64,000 bases of DNA from Xanthomonas phaseoli pv. phaseoli (GTDB lineage: Bacteria; Pseudomonadota; Gammaproteobacteria; Xanthomonadales; Xanthomonadaceae), in assembly GCA_022749655.1 (NCBI GenBank), contig CP094243.1, positions 2,542,001 through 2,606,000 of the forward strand, written 5' to 3'. Below the pieces are notes generated by a model, which was not told the origin of the DNA, did not search any database, and saw only the letters and a list, made by a program, of their open reading frames with translations. Of this stretch, positions 13,022 through 23,968 are shown piece by piece. Every line of letters begins with the position of its first letter. Positions within the stretch are counted from its first letter, which is position 1. The position numbers were made by a program, and so were the translations under genes.

Positions 13022-14397
13022 TGGCCGCGCGCAGATCGGTCTCTGCGTTGCTTGCGGCGGTCGCAACCATGAGTGTTCCCGCGTCGGCTGCCGACCGTGC
13101 TGCCGAACCCAATACGCAGGTGCCGGCGGGTTCGACGCATTACGTTGCCGATGGCTTCCCGGACCGCATCGTCGCCACGCCGGCGCAAGACGCGGCCACC
13201 GGGTTCGCCGTGGCCTGGCGCACCGATGCCAGCGTCGACAGACCCTGGCTGGAACTGGTGGTCGCCGGCGATTCGCCGGATGTAGGGTCGCCACGACGCA
13301 TCCGGGCGAGCACGCTGACGCTCGCCAGCGAAAACGGCAGCTCGCATCACCATCGCGCCGATGTCGATGGGCTGCAGCCGGACACGATGTACGCCTACCG
13401 CGTGCAGGGGCAGGGAACCTGGGGCGCATGGAATCACTTCCGCACGGCTGCCGCAGCCACCACGCCGCTGACCTTGCTGTATTTCGGCGATACCCAGAAC
13501 AAGAACCTCAGTCTGGTCTCGCGGGTGATCCGTCAGGCCTGGCGCTCGGCACCGGACGCGCGGCTGGCCTTGTTCGCCGGCGACCTGGTCAGCGGCAAGG
13601 ACGGCCAGGACGACAACGAATGGGCCGAGTGGTTCGAGGCCGGGCGCTGGCTGCTGGAAGGCACTGCAGTGGCGCCGGCGCCGGGCAATCACGAATATCG
13701 TGAAGAGGGCGAAGACACGCCGCAGGCAACCCGCGTGCTCGGCAGTCATTGGCCGGTGACCTTTGCATTGCCGCGCAACGGACCTTCGGCCGCCGCGCGT
13801 ACCAGCTACTGGTTCGACTACCAGGGCGTGCGCATTGCCGTGCTCGACGGTACCTCGGCGCTGGATCTGGGGACCGGCCCCGCGCAGGCGCAGTGGCTGG
13901 ACAAGGTGCTGGCCGACAACCCGCATCCCTGGTCGATCGTGCTGATCCATCAGCCATTCTTTTCGCCGCGTGCCGATCGCGAAAACGAAAAGTTGGTCGA
14001 GCAGGTGCTGCCGGTGATCCGCCGCCACAAGGTGGATCTGGTGCTGCAGGGCCACGACCACACCTATGGCCGACGTGGTGATGCGGCAGGGCAGGCGACG
14101 CCGGTCTTCGTGGTCTCGGTCGCCGGGCCCAAGCAGTACCGCCTGTCGGACATGGCGCGCACTACCATGCGCCCGGTGGGTGAAGACACCCAGCTTTACC
14201 AGGTGCTGCGGCTCGACCAACAGCATTTGGTGTATGAATCGCGTACTGCCACCGGACGTCTCTACGACGCGTTCGAACTGCAACGCGACAGCAACGGCAG
14301 CAAACGCTTGGTCGAACGCGAAGCCGGGCGCATCGCGCCGCGTAATTGTCCGCGCAGCGCAACGCTCAAGGGGCGTGCGGATCGATGCTGGGAATGA
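13018..14397 (+). CDS. Metallophosphoesterase with purple-acid-phosphatase-like N-terminus
   Basis: Secreted calcineurin-like phosphatase. The start is the ATG at 13018, which overlaps the phytase stop (ATGA); a longer frame from 12973 is possible. A signal peptide (SVSALLAAVATMSVPASA) leads into a fibronectin-like domain (AVAWRTDASVDRPWLELVV, DTMYAYRVQGQGTWGAW), then the metal centre: YFGDTQNKN, FAGDLVSGK, PGNHEYREE, VLIHQPFF and LQGHDHTYGR. All metal ligands appear present. As third gene of a coupled set it may finish dephosphorylation of phytate products or act on other organic phosphates. A strong hairpin follows directly. Confidence 0.92.
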   Translation: MMAARRSVSALLAAVATMSVPASAADRAAEPNTQVPAGSTHYVADGFPDRIVATPAQDAATGFAVAWRTDASVDRPWLELVVAGDSPDVGSPRRIRASTLTLASENGSSHHHRADVDGLQPDTMYAYRVQGQGTWGAWNHFRTAAAATTPLTLLYFGDTQNKNLSLVSRVIRQAWRSAPDARLALFAGDLVSGKDGQDDNEWAEWFEAGRWLLEGTAVAPAPGNHEYREEGEDTPQATRVLGSHWPVTFALPRNGPSAAARTSYWFDYQGVRIAVLDGTSALDLGTGPAQAQWLDKVLADNPHPWSIVLIHQPFFSPRADRENEKLVEQVLPVIRRHKVDLVLQGHDHTYGRRGDAAGQATPVFVVSVAGPKQYRLSDMARTTMRPVGEDTQLYQVLRLDQQHLVYESRTATGRLYDAFELQRDSNGSKRLVEREAGRIAPRNCPRSATLKGRADRCWE

Positions 14398-14423
14398 GCC
14401 GGGCAGGCAACCGCCTGCCCGGC
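14398..14423 (+). terminator. Stem-loop ending the phosphatase operon
   Basis: GCCGGGCAGGC pairs with GCCTGCCCGGC around a four-base loop, starting one base after the metallophosphoesterase stop. Only a weak T-tract follows, so efficiency is uncertain, but the position is that of an operon end. Confidence 0.6.
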
Positions 14424-14771
14424 AATGCCATGCTGCCGGTGGGCGGAGCCAGCAGTGCGCAGACAATCTGCAAGCTGCGCGTACCTGGTGACGTGCAAGT
14501 TGCCAGCTTCTTTGACGTGCCTGATCGCCGCCTTGAATATGACAAGGCAGCAAGCGGTTTAAGCCGGATTTTGACTGCATTTACGCGCTGTTTCAGAACT
14601 TCGCATCCGCATAGATGATTTCTATGATCGTGCGGTTGATCATCATGTACTGCGATTTATGTCACGTCGATAGTGCGACTACGGTTGGTACGGCCGAGCC
14701 AGCAACCAGGTAGCCGAATCGATGCGGCGCTGCGGGGGCGGCTTGGTTCCCCCACAGCCCGAGTCGCCCCC
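14424..14771. other. Gene-free interval before the glycosyltransferase
   Basis: About 350 bases, noticeably more AT-rich between 14560 and 14690 than the flanking genes, with no open frame that looks coding. It probably holds the glycosyltransferase promoter. No convincing operator or RNA structure was found. Confidence 0.4.
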
Positions 14772-15478
14772 ATGATCCCCCAACTGATTCACCTGACCGC
14801 ACCCACCAAGCAGCTGCTGTGGGAAGAGCGCAGGATCTGCGATCGCCTGCAGCGCCTGTTGCCTGGATGGACCTGTTACGTCTGGGACGACGCCGATAAC
14901 GCAGAACTGATGCGGCGTGCGTTCCCCGAGTTTGCCGCGCGCTACGAGCAAATCCGCTTCGGCGTGATGAAAGCCGACATCGCCCGCTGTGCGTACATGC
15001 ACGCGCATGGCGGCTTCTACTTCGACACCGACTACAAGCTGCTGCGACCACTCGATGCGCAGGTGCTGTCGCAGCGTTGCGTGCTGCCCGTCGAGGAAGG
15101 TGCGCCGGGCCGGGAAGACTTCAAGATCGGCAATGCCGTATTCGGCTCAGAGCCCGGGCATCCGTTCTGGCGCGCGTTCATCGAACACATCTTTACCGCG
15201 CACGCGCCGGAAACGCTGAAGGACCACCGCGAGATTCCGATGATTTCGGGCCCGCGTGGGCTGACGCGTTTCTACAACGCGCACGGTGGGCAGTTCGCCG
15301 ACATCCTGTTCCCCCACGCGACGCCTTCCATCCGGATCGCACCTGGTTCGGGCTTGGCCATCGTGGCGGCAAGATCGCGGTCGGCTCGCACCTGTGCTGG
15401 GCATCGTGGCGCGGCAAGTCGCCGCGGCGTGCGCTGACCAACTACCTGCGCCGCAAGTTGAATGCGGTGCCGATTTGA
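14772..15478 (+). CDS. GT32-type sugar glycosyltransferase, frameshifted at about 15321
   Basis: Resembles the DXD-containing sugar transferases (Gly_transf_sug, OCH1/capsular type). MIPQLIHLTAPTKQLLWEE is the nucleotide-sugar-binding start, followed by VWDDADN, VMKADIARCAYMHAHGG and the metal-binding FDTDYKLL. The first frame degenerates after FPHA near 15321. The other frame continues DAFHPDRTWFG to LRRKLNAVPI and the TGA at 15476-15478. One missing G (GCGGAC read as GCGAC) explains it, giving about 235 residues. The likely role is surface polysaccharide or glycan modification; the acceptor is unknown. Confidence 0.85.
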
Positions 15479-15814
15479 ATGGCAACATGCGCGGCGATAC
15501 GGCAATCGACCTGGGGCACGCCCGCCCAGGTCGAAACCGAGTGAGGTCATTGCCCTGCATGCTGCAGGAGATTTATGCAAGCGCAAGCTTGCATGTTCAA
15601 TTGGCTTCGCATCGGGTGTTGCCGGTGTTGCGCGAAGTCTGGCAAGCAGTGCAGATGGCGCGCGTTCGCTGATGGCGCGACCTGGCTCGATTGAATGCCA
15701 GCGGTGCTGGCGCTGATCAGACCGCCAGGCTACACAGCATGTGGCCGGAGCAGACTCGCCGTCTGCCAGGGTGCACGCCGACGACATGCGCGCCGGCGTG
15801 CCGCATGGAGCGAC
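15479..15814. other. Gene-free interval between convergent genes
   Basis: About 335 bases between the glycosyltransferase and the aminotransferase, which end towards each other. Apart from a small imperfect palindrome (TGCAAGCGCAAGCTTGCA near 15576) nothing stands out. Confidence 0.4.
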
Positions 15815-17311
15815 TCAGGCCGCTTCGGCCTGCACCTGACGTGGACCTTCCTTGAGCGCACGGGCGATCAGGCCGACCAGCAGATCGAGCTCGTCTTCGT
15901 CCATCGCGAAGTGCGGGGTGAAACGCAGCGAATTTTCGCCGCCGTGGATCACGTTGACGCCGCGATGGCGCAACCATTCCTCGGTGGAACCGGCGCCGTA
16001 GCACTTGAATTGCGGTGCCAGTTCGCAAGAGAACAACAGGCCGGTGCCTTGCACCTTGGTAATCAAGCCGCCGAGTTCGGCTTGCAGCGCTTCCAGTTTG
16101 GCAATCGCCTGCGCACCGCGGATGCGGATGTTCTCGCGCACTTGCGGCGTGAACAACGCCAGCGTGGCGCAGGCCACGTCGAGCGCGCGCGGGTTGGTGG
16201 TCATGGTGTTGCCGTAGGTGCCCTTGCGGTACACCTGCGCAGCGTGCTCGGTCACTGCCAGCACCGACAGCGGGTACTGGGCCGCGTTGAGCGCCTTGGA
16301 ATAGGTTTCCAGATCCGGCGGGTCGAGCTGCTCGAATCCCGGGTAGTCCACCACCGAGAGCACGCCATGCGCGCGCAGCCCAGCCTGGATGGAATCGACC
16401 AGCAACAGGCTGCCATGGCTACGGGTGAGCGCGCGCGCAGCGGCGTAGAACTCGGCCGGCAACGCACGTCCCGGGTCGCCTTCGCCCATCACCGGCTCCA
16501 GGAACACCGCTTCGATAAACCAATGATTGCGCGCGGCCTCATCGAAGGCGCGTTGCAATGCGGCCACGTCGTACGGCGCGATCGCAATCACCGAATCTTC
16601 GTCGCGGTAACTGGCCAGGTACTTGGTGTAGGTCTTGCGGCTGGAATCGGAATACAGCCCCGGGCGATCGGTGCGGCCATGGAAGCTGCCCTTCACCACC
16701 AGGCGCTTGATGGTGGCGCCGGCGTGCCGTGCGCCCGGGTCGGTGTGCAGCTTGGCATTGGTATCGACGATACGCGCGGCCAGGCCCACCGCTTCGGAGC
16801 CGGAATTGAGACACATGAAGCGTGCGAACGGACAGCCGCCGCGGCTGTGGCCGATCTCCGCACGCAGGGCGCGATCGAGCCGGCGTTGCGCCAGGCTGGG
16901 CGTCATCACGTTTGCCATCACCTGCGGGCGCGCCATGGCCTCGAGCACCGCGGCCGGCGTATGGCCGAAGCCGAGCATGCCGTAGCCGCCGGCGTCGTAG
17001 AGCACTGCGCCCTTGAGCGTGACCACCCATGGCCCGCGTGCGGCCAGTGCCACATAGGGCGTCACTGCATCGTCGGCGTAGAAATTGATGAAACCTTCCT
17101 GCACGGCACCGATCTGCGCCTCTTCGTCCAGGTCCAGCAGGTCGGCGGCGTCATCGCGCACCAGCGCGTATTCGGCAGCGGCGGCCTGGATGGCGTGCTG
17201 CAGGTCAGGGTGGTTGGCGGCCAGGCGCGCGATGGTCGCGTCGTCCAGGCCTTCGGTCAGGCGGCGGCCGGCATGGGCACGCAGCGGGGCGAGCGGGGCA
17301 AGGACGGACAT
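15815..17311 (-). CDS. Class III PLP-dependent aminotransferase, substrate unknown
   Basis: A 498-residue fold-type I aminotransferase. GYGMLGFGHTPAAVLEAM marks the small domain, CLNSGSEAVGLAARI the phosphate-binding turn, LLLVDSIQAGLRAHG carries the Asp that contacts the pyridine nitrogen, and ETYSKALNAAQYP carries the Schiff-base Lys. An N-terminal extension of about 90 residues precedes the usual start of the domain. It is divergent from an Lrp/AsnC regulator with a perfect palindrome between them, so it is probably controlled by an amino acid. Catabolism of lysine, ornithine or another omega-amino compound is possible; the sequence alone does not decide. Confidence 0.9.
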   Translation of the reverse strand: MSVLAPLAPLRAHAGRRLTEGLDDATIARLAANHPDLQHAIQAAAAEYALVRDDAADLLDLDEEAQIGAVQEGFINFYADDAVTPYVALAARGPWVVTLKGAVLYDAGGYGMLGFGHTPAAVLEAMARPQVMANVMTPSLAQRRLDRALRAEIGHSRGGCPFARFMCLNSGSEAVGLAARIVDTNAKLHTDPGARHAGATIKRLVVKGSFHGRTDRPGLYSDSSRKTYTKYLASYRDEDSVIAIAPYDVAALQRAFDEAARNHWFIEAVFLEPVMGEGDPGRALPAEFYAAARALTRSHGSLLLVDSIQAGLRAHGVLSVVDYPGFEQLDPPDLETYSKALNAAQYPLSVLAVTEHAAQVYRKGTYGNTMTTNPRALDVACATLALFTPQVRENIRIRGAQAIAKLEALQAELGGLITKVQGTGLLFSCELAPQFKCYGAGSTEEWLRHRGVNVIHGGENSLRFTPHFAMDEDELDLLVGLIARALKEGPRQVQAEAA

Positions 17312-17400
17312 GGCGCATCTCCTTTAAGGTGGCGTTCCCTTTCTATTATCGGCAGAAGATCGGCATTTGGCAGCGTGAATCTGGGCAGGAAGTGCGGTAT

Positions 17401-17419
17401 TTTCGGCGAATCGCCGAAA
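17401..17419. promoter_or_regulatory. Perfect 9-1-9 palindrome, probable Lrp/AsnC operator
   Basis: TTTCGGCGAATCGCCGAAA lies between the divergent aminotransferase and Lrp-type regulator, with its centre about 23 bases before the regulator start. Perfect dyads of this size in a divergent promoter are typical of autoregulated Lrp/AsnC systems. Confidence 0.65.
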
Positions 17420-17432
17420 CCAATGCGCAATA

Positions 17433-17864
17433 GTGAAGATAACCCCCTCCGACGAACGCCTGTTGTCGCTGCTGCGCGAGGACGCGCGCGCTTCCACCGC
17501 CCAGATCGCGCGGCGGCTCGGGCTCTCGCGCACGACCGTGCAAAGCCGCATCGAAAAGCTCGAACGCGATGGCGTGATCAGCGGTTACACCGTGCGCACG
17601 CATGACGACTACGAGCAGGGCCGCATCCGCGCGCACATCCTGATCACCGTGCTGCCCAAGAAGATGCCGGCCGTGGTGAAGGCGCTGCGCGATATCCCGC
17701 AAGTGCGCCTGCTGCACTCGGTCAGCGGTGCGTACGACCTGGTCGCCCTGGGCGTGGTCGGTGGCGTCAACGAGATGGACGTACTCACCGACGCCATCGG
17801 CGCCATCGACGGCGTGGAGCGCACGACCAGCGCGATCATCCTGTCGACCAAGTTCGAGCGGTGA
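17433..17864 (+). CDS. Lrp/AsnC family transcriptional regulator
   Basis: A 143-residue regulator with an N-terminal winged helix-turn-helix (LLREDARASTAQIARRLGLS, TTVQSRIEKLERDGVI) and a C-terminal RAM ligand-binding domain (VVKALRDIPQVRLLHSVSGA, YDLVALGVVG). The start is a GTG at 17433. Such proteins form octamers that sense amino acids. Divergence from a class III aminotransferase strongly suggests that gene as its main target. Confidence 0.93.
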   Translation: MKITPSDERLLSLLREDARASTAQIARRLGLSRTTVQSRIEKLERDGVISGYTVRTHDDYEQGRIRAHILITVLPKKMPAVVKALRDIPQVRLLHSVSGAYDLVALGVVGGVNEMDVLTDAIGAIDGVERTTSAIILSTKFER

Positions 17865-17972
17865 ATGGAGAATCGGGAACAGGGAATCGTAAGAGCAGCG
17901 AATCGGGGGCGGAAAGGCGACGATGAAGCCCTGCCGCTCGTCCGATTCCCCATTCCCAATTCTCCATTCCCG
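17865..17972. repeat. Inverted-repeat element upstream of queA
   Basis: An imperfect hairpin with arms made of GAATGGAGAATCGGGAA-type sequence on one side (17867-17890) and its complement on the other (GATTCCCCATTCCCAATTC, 17941-17959). A near copy lies just after queA at 19054-19167. The element occupies the whole lrp-queA gap. Confidence 0.75.
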
Positions 17973-19053
17973 GCCGCAGTTACACTATGCGGCTACTCAG
18001 ACAACGATCCTGCGGCCTTGAAGAAGTCCGATTTCCATTACGACCTGCCCGACGAACTGATCGCCCAGGCGCCGCTGGCCGAGCGCGCGGCGAGCCGGTT
18101 GCTGGTGGTGCCGCCGTCGCCGCAGGCGCTGGCCGACCGCCAGGTGCGCGATCTGCCCGAGCTGCTGCAGCCCGGCGATCTGCTGATCTTCAACGATACC
18201 CGGGTCATTCCGGCGCGCTTGTTCGGGCAGAAAGCCAGTGGCGGGCGGGTGGAAATCCTGATCGAGCGCCTGCTTGGCGAACGCGAGGCGCGCGTGCAGA
18301 TCGGCGCCAGCAAGTCGCCCAAGGCCGGCAGCGTGATTGCGCTCGATGCCGGCGGCCAGGCCGAGGTGCTGGGCCGCGATGGCGAGTTCTATCTGCTGCG
18401 TTTTCAGATCCCGACCCCGCTGGAGCACTGGTTGCTGGAGGCTGGTCGCCTGCCGCTGCCGCCCTACATCCGCCGCGAGCCGGGCGTGGAAGACCGCGAG
18501 CGCTACCAGACCGTATTCGCGCGCGAAGTCGGCGCGGTCGCCGCGCCCACCGCCGGGCTGCACTTCGACGAGCCACTGCTGGCGCGCTTGCGCGAGCGCG
18601 GGGTGGAGTTCGGCCACGTCACCTTGCATGTGGGCGCCGGCACCTTCCAGCCGGTACGGGTGGACAAGCTCGACCAGCACGTCATGCACAAGGAGTGGCT
18701 CAACGTGGGTGCGGCGCTGGTGGAACAAGTGCGGCGCACCCGCGCCCGCGGCGGCCGCGTCATCGCGGTGGGCACGACGGTGGTGCGCTCGCTGGAAAGC
18801 GCCTGGCGCACCACCGAGGCCGCGCCCGAAGGCGAATTGCAGCCGTTCGCCGGCGAAACCCAGATCTTCATCCTGCCCGGCTACCGCATCCGCAGCGTCG
18901 ATGCGATGGTCACCAACTTCCATCTGCCCGAAAGCACCTTGATGATGATGGTCTCCGCCTTCGCCGGCCGCGAGCGCATCTTCGAGGCCTACCACCACGC
19001 CATCGCGCAGCGCTATCGCTTCTTTTCGTACGGCGATGCGATGTTGTTGTGGG

Positions 19054-20396
<1,343 letters not shown>

Positions 20397-20445
20397 ATAG
20401 CGAGCGAGCCCATGGGCGCGCTGGCACCAAACTAGGATGCACTGA

Positions 20446-20799
20446 ATGAATCTGCTCGATTTCCTGATCCCCGCTGCCCAGGCGCAGGCCGCTGGCGGCG
20501 CGCCGGCACCCGGCCCGATGGGCGGCCTGTCCACCTTCGCGCTGCCGATCATCCTGATCGCGGTGATGTACTTCCTGATGATCCGCCCGCAGATGAAGCG
20601 TCAGAAAGAGCACAAGGCGCTGCTGGACAAGCTGGCGCGCGGCGATGAAGTGATCACTTCCGGCGGCGTGGCAGGCGTGATCACCGACATCGGCGACAAC
20701 TTCATCAGCGTGGAAGTGGCCGACAACGTGCGTATCCGCGTGCAGAAGAGCGCCGTGGGCCATGTGCTGCCGAAGGGCACGCTGAAGTCGGCGAGCTAA
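20446..20799 (+). CDS. yajC: Preprotein translocase accessory subunit YajC
   Basis: Small inner-membrane protein associated with SecDF. An N-terminal Ala/Gly-rich stretch is followed by one membrane segment (FALPIILIAVMYFLMIRPQ, residues 26-44) and the conserved cytosolic domain (RQKEHKALLDKLARGDEVIT, SGGVAGVI). 117 residues is normal. It lies in the order tgt-yajC-secD-secF. Confidence 0.96.
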   Translation: MNLLDFLIPAAQAQAAGGAPAPGPMGGLSTFALPIILIAVMYFLMIRPQMKRQKEHKALLDKLARGDEVITSGGVAGVITDIGDNFISVEVADNVRIRVQKSAVGHVLPKGTLKSAS

Positions 20800-20989
20800 A
20801 CGCGTGTTGCAACGGCTGCGCCGCCGGCAGGCAGGCGCAGTCGCAAAGTGGAGCCGGAGATTGTGACCCACCGGTTCCGCCGTACCGCCCGTATCCATCT
20901 GAAGACCATTGGCGACGTTGTACCGGTCGCTTGAAGTCGTTCTCACTGCTAGGCGCGGCGCCGGGATGGTGCCACGCGGGACTGTCGCA

Positions 20990-22834
20990 ATGCTCGAATT
21001 TCCTCGCTGGAAGTATTTCCTGATCCTGCTGGTACTGGCCGTCAGTGCGCTGTATGCGCTGCCCAATGTGTACCAGAAGGACCCGTCCGTGCAGATCACC
21101 GCCAGCCGCGGTGCGCAGCTCGACGACGCATTGCGCAGCCGCATCGACGGCGAGCTCAAAAGCGCCGGCATCACCCCGAAGGCGATCACCAAGGAAGGCG
21201 ACAGCCTGATGGTGCGGTTGCCTTCGCTGCAGGCGCAGACCCGCGCCAACGACGTGTTGCGTCAGCAGCTGGGCGAGAACTACACCGTGGCGCTGAACCT
21301 GGCCTCCACCGTGCCGGACTGGCTGGCCAAGCTGGGCGGCCGGCCGATGGTGCTGGGTCTGGACCTGGTGGGCGGTGTGCACTTCGCCATGCAGGTCGAT
21401 CAGAAGGCCGCGCTGGAAAAGCGCCTGGACGGCTTTGCCGAAGACATCCGCACCACCTTGCGCGATGCGCGTATCCCGTACCGCTCGGTGGAGCGTCGCG
21501 CCGACAACAGTATCCAGGTCAACCTGGGCGAGGGCGCCAATGCCGACGCCGCGCGCGTTACGCTGGCCAAGGCGCAGCCGACCCTGACCTACGACGTCAG
21601 CGGCCAGAACATCGCAGTCAAGGTGCCGGAGGCCGAGCTCAAGCAGATCGCCAGCGGTGCGATCGAGCAAAACCTCACCACCTTGCGCAACCGCGTCAAC
21701 GCGCTGGGCGTGTCCGAGCCCACCATCCAGCGCCAGGGCGAGGACCGCATCGTGGTCGAACTGCCCGGTCTGCAGGACACCGCCGAAGCCAAGCGCCTGA
21801 TCGGTGCTACCGCGTCGCTGGAATTCCGCGCCGTGGTCGACGGCAACGCCGACGACGCCGTGCGCAGCGGCAACATTCCGCCGGAGGCCAAGGTCTATCG
21901 CCTGCGCGACAGCAACGCTCCGGTGTTGTTGAACAAGCGCGCGCTGGTGACCGGCGACCAGATGGTCAGCGCATCGGTCAGCACCGACCAGAACGGCATG
22001 CCGGCAGTGGCGGTGACCCTCAACAACGTCGCCGGCCAGCGCATGTTCGACTACACCAGCGCCAACGTCGGCAAGCTGATGTCGGTGGTCTACATCGAGC
22101 GCATCCCCACCGTGACCATGGTCGACGGCAAGGAAGTGCGCAGCGTGCGGGTCAAGGAAGAAGCCTTGTCGCCGACCCGCATTGCCGGCGTATTCGGCAA
22201 GAACTTCCAGACCACCGGTCTGGAAAAGACCGAAGCCGAGAACCTGGCCAAGCTGCTGAAGTCCGGCTCGCTGGCCGCGCCGATGGATTTCGTCGAGGAA
22301 TACGTGATCGGTCCGAGCCTGGGTGCGGAGAACGTGGAGCGTGGCGTCACCGCGGTGGTCTACTCGTTCCTGTTCACCCTGGTGTTCTTCACCATCTACT
22401 ACCGCGTGTTCGGCGCGATCACCTCGGTGGCGCTGCTGTTCAACCTGCTGATCGTGGTGGCGGTGATGTCGCTGTTCGGCGCCACCATGACGCTGCCGGG
22501 CTTTGCCGGCCTTGCCCTGTCGGTGGGCCTGTCGGTGGACGCCAACGTGCTGATCAACGAGCGTATCCGCGAAGAGTTGCGCCTGGGCGTGCCGGCCAAG
22601 TCGGCGATCGCGGCCGGCTATGAAAAGGCGGGCGGCACCATCCTCGACGCCAACCTCACCGGCCTGATCGTGGCGGTGGCCTTGTACGCGTTCGGTACCG
22701 GCCCGCTGAAGGGCTTCGCGCTGACCATGATGATCGGTATTTTCGCCTCGATGTTCACCGCGATCACGGTTTCGCGCGCGCTGGCGGTGTTGATCTACGG
22801 CAGCCGCAAGAAGCTGAAGTCTGTCGCTATCTGA
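20990..22834 (+). CDS. secD: Protein translocase subunit SecD
   Basis: With SecF, uses the proton gradient to drive late stages of protein export. The start is the ATG at 20990 (MLEFPRWKYFLILLVLAVSA), with the first membrane helix at residues 8-27. The large periplasmic P1 domain follows. Five C-terminal helices contain GPSLGAENVERG, LPGFAGLALSVGLSVDANVL and INERIREELRLG, with the family's key Asp in SVDANV. About 614 residues, full length. No frameshift is present here, in contrast to many neighbours. Confidence 0.97.
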   Translation: MLEFPRWKYFLILLVLAVSALYALPNVYQKDPSVQITASRGAQLDDALRSRIDGELKSAGITPKAITKEGDSLMVRLPSLQAQTRANDVLRQQLGENYTVALNLASTVPDWLAKLGGRPMVLGLDLVGGVHFAMQVDQKAALEKRLDGFAEDIRTTLRDARIPYRSVERRADNSIQVNLGEGANADAARVTLAKAQPTLTYDVSGQNIAVKVPEAELKQIASGAIEQNLTTLRNRVNALGVSEPTIQRQGEDRIVVELPGLQDTAEAKRLIGATASLEFRAVVDGNADDAVRSGNIPPEAKVYRLRDSNAPVLLNKRALVTGDQMVSASVSTDQNGMPAVAVTLNNVAGQRMFDYTSANVGKLMSVVYIERIPTVTMVDGKEVRSVRVKEEALSPTRIAGVFGKNFQTTGLEKTEAENLAKLLKSGSLAAPMDFVEEYVIGPSLGAENVERGVTAVVYSFLFTLVFFTIYYRVFGAITSVALLFNLLIVVAVMSLFGATMTLPGFAGLALSVGLSVDANVLINERIREELRLGVPAKSAIAAGYEKAGGTILDANLTGLIVAVALYAFGTGPLKGFALTMMIGIFASMFTAITVSRALAVLIYGSRKKLKSVAI

Positions 22835-22947
22835 GATGCGAGTCCGGCCCTGGCCGGTGCAGCCCAGCTGCACGCGGTCGGGGAATGAATCCTTCGCAAG
22901 CGTCTGCGCCCCAATGGCGCAAACGTCTTAAACGGAAGATCTTTTCC

Positions 22948-23916
22948 ATGAAATTGTTCCCGCTCCATCTCATTCCCAACGACACCAAGATCGATTTCAT
23001 GAGCTGGCGCAAGCCGGTGCTGAGCTTGATGCTGGTGCTGGCAATCGCCTCGGTCGGCATCATCGTCGGCAAGGGTTTCAACTACGCGCTGGAATTCACC
23101 GGCGGCACGCTGGTGCAGACCTCGTTCCAGAAGACCGTGGACGTGGAACAGGTGCGCGAGAAGCTGTCCAAGGCCGGCTTCGAAAACGCCCAGGTGCAAA
23201 ACGCACGCGGCGGCAATGAAGTGATGATTCGCCTGCAGCCGCATGGCCAGAACAATAATCGCGACGATGCCGCGCGCACCGTTGCCGAAGATGTGCGCAA
23301 GGCAGTGACCAGCGACGAGAATCCGGCCACCGTGCAGCCTGGCGAATTCGTCGGCCCGCAGGTCGGCAAGGATCTGGCCTTGAATGGCGTGTATGCCACG
23401 GTGTTCATGCTGGTGGGCTTTTTGATCTACATCGCGTTCCGCTTCGAGTGGAAGTTCGCGGTGGTCGCCAGCCTGACCGCATTGTTCGACTTGCTGGTCA
23501 CCGTGGCCTTCGTGTCGCTGACCGGTCGCGAGTTCGACCTGACCGTGCTGGCCGGCCTGTTGTCGGTGATGGGCTTTGCGATCAACGACATCATCGTGGT
23601 GTTCGACCGCGTGCGCGAAAACTTCCGCGCACTGCGCGTGGAGCCGCTGGAAGTGCTGAACCGCTCGATCAACCAGACGCTCTCGCGCACGGTGATCACC
23701 GCGGTGATGTTCTTCCTGTCGGCATTGGCGCTGTACATCTACGGCGGCGAGTCGATGGAAGGCCTGGCCGAAACGCACATGATTGGCGCGGTGATCGTGG
23801 TGATTTCCTCGGTGATCGTGGCCGTGCCGATGCTGAGCATCGGCCCGTTTGCGGTGACCAAGCAGGACCTGCTGCCGAAGGCCAAGGACGTGGAGGCGCT
23901 GGCGCGTCGTCCTTGA
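22948..23916 (+). CDS. secF: Protein translocase subunit SecF
   Basis: Partner of SecD in the inner membrane. The start at 22948 (MKLFPLHLIPNDTKIDFMSW) follows a 113-base gap after secD. The first helix is at about residues 27-46, then FNYALEFTGGTLVQTSF. The conserved RND-like core contains GFAINDIIVVFDRVRENFR with the functional Asp, and NQTLSRTVITA. 322 residues is normal. A strong terminator follows. Confidence 0.97.
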   Translation: MKLFPLHLIPNDTKIDFMSWRKPVLSLMLVLAIASVGIIVGKGFNYALEFTGGTLVQTSFQKTVDVEQVREKLSKAGFENAQVQNARGGNEVMIRLQPHGQNNNRDDAARTVAEDVRKAVTSDENPATVQPGEFVGPQVGKDLALNGVYATVFMLVGFLIYIAFRFEWKFAVVASLTALFDLLVTVAFVSLTGREFDLTVLAGLLSVMGFAINDIIVVFDRVRENFRALRVEPLEVLNRSINQTLSRTVITAVMFFLSALALYIYGGESMEGLAETHMIGAVIVVISSVIVAVPMLSIGPFAVTKQDLLPKAKDVEALARRP

Positions 23917-23937
23917 TGGGTTGGCAAAAAGGTCTGA

Positions 23938-23968
23938 CGAAAAAACCGCGCAGTGCGCGGTTTTTTCG
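23938..23968 (+). terminator. Rho-independent terminator after secF
   Basis: A 15-base perfect inverted repeat, arms CGAAAAAACCGCGCA and TGCGCGGTTTTTTCG. It closes the queA-tgt-yajC-secDF transcription unit and has A and T tracts on both sides, so it would work in both directions. It also marks the boundary between conserved core genes and the accessory island. Confidence 0.92.
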
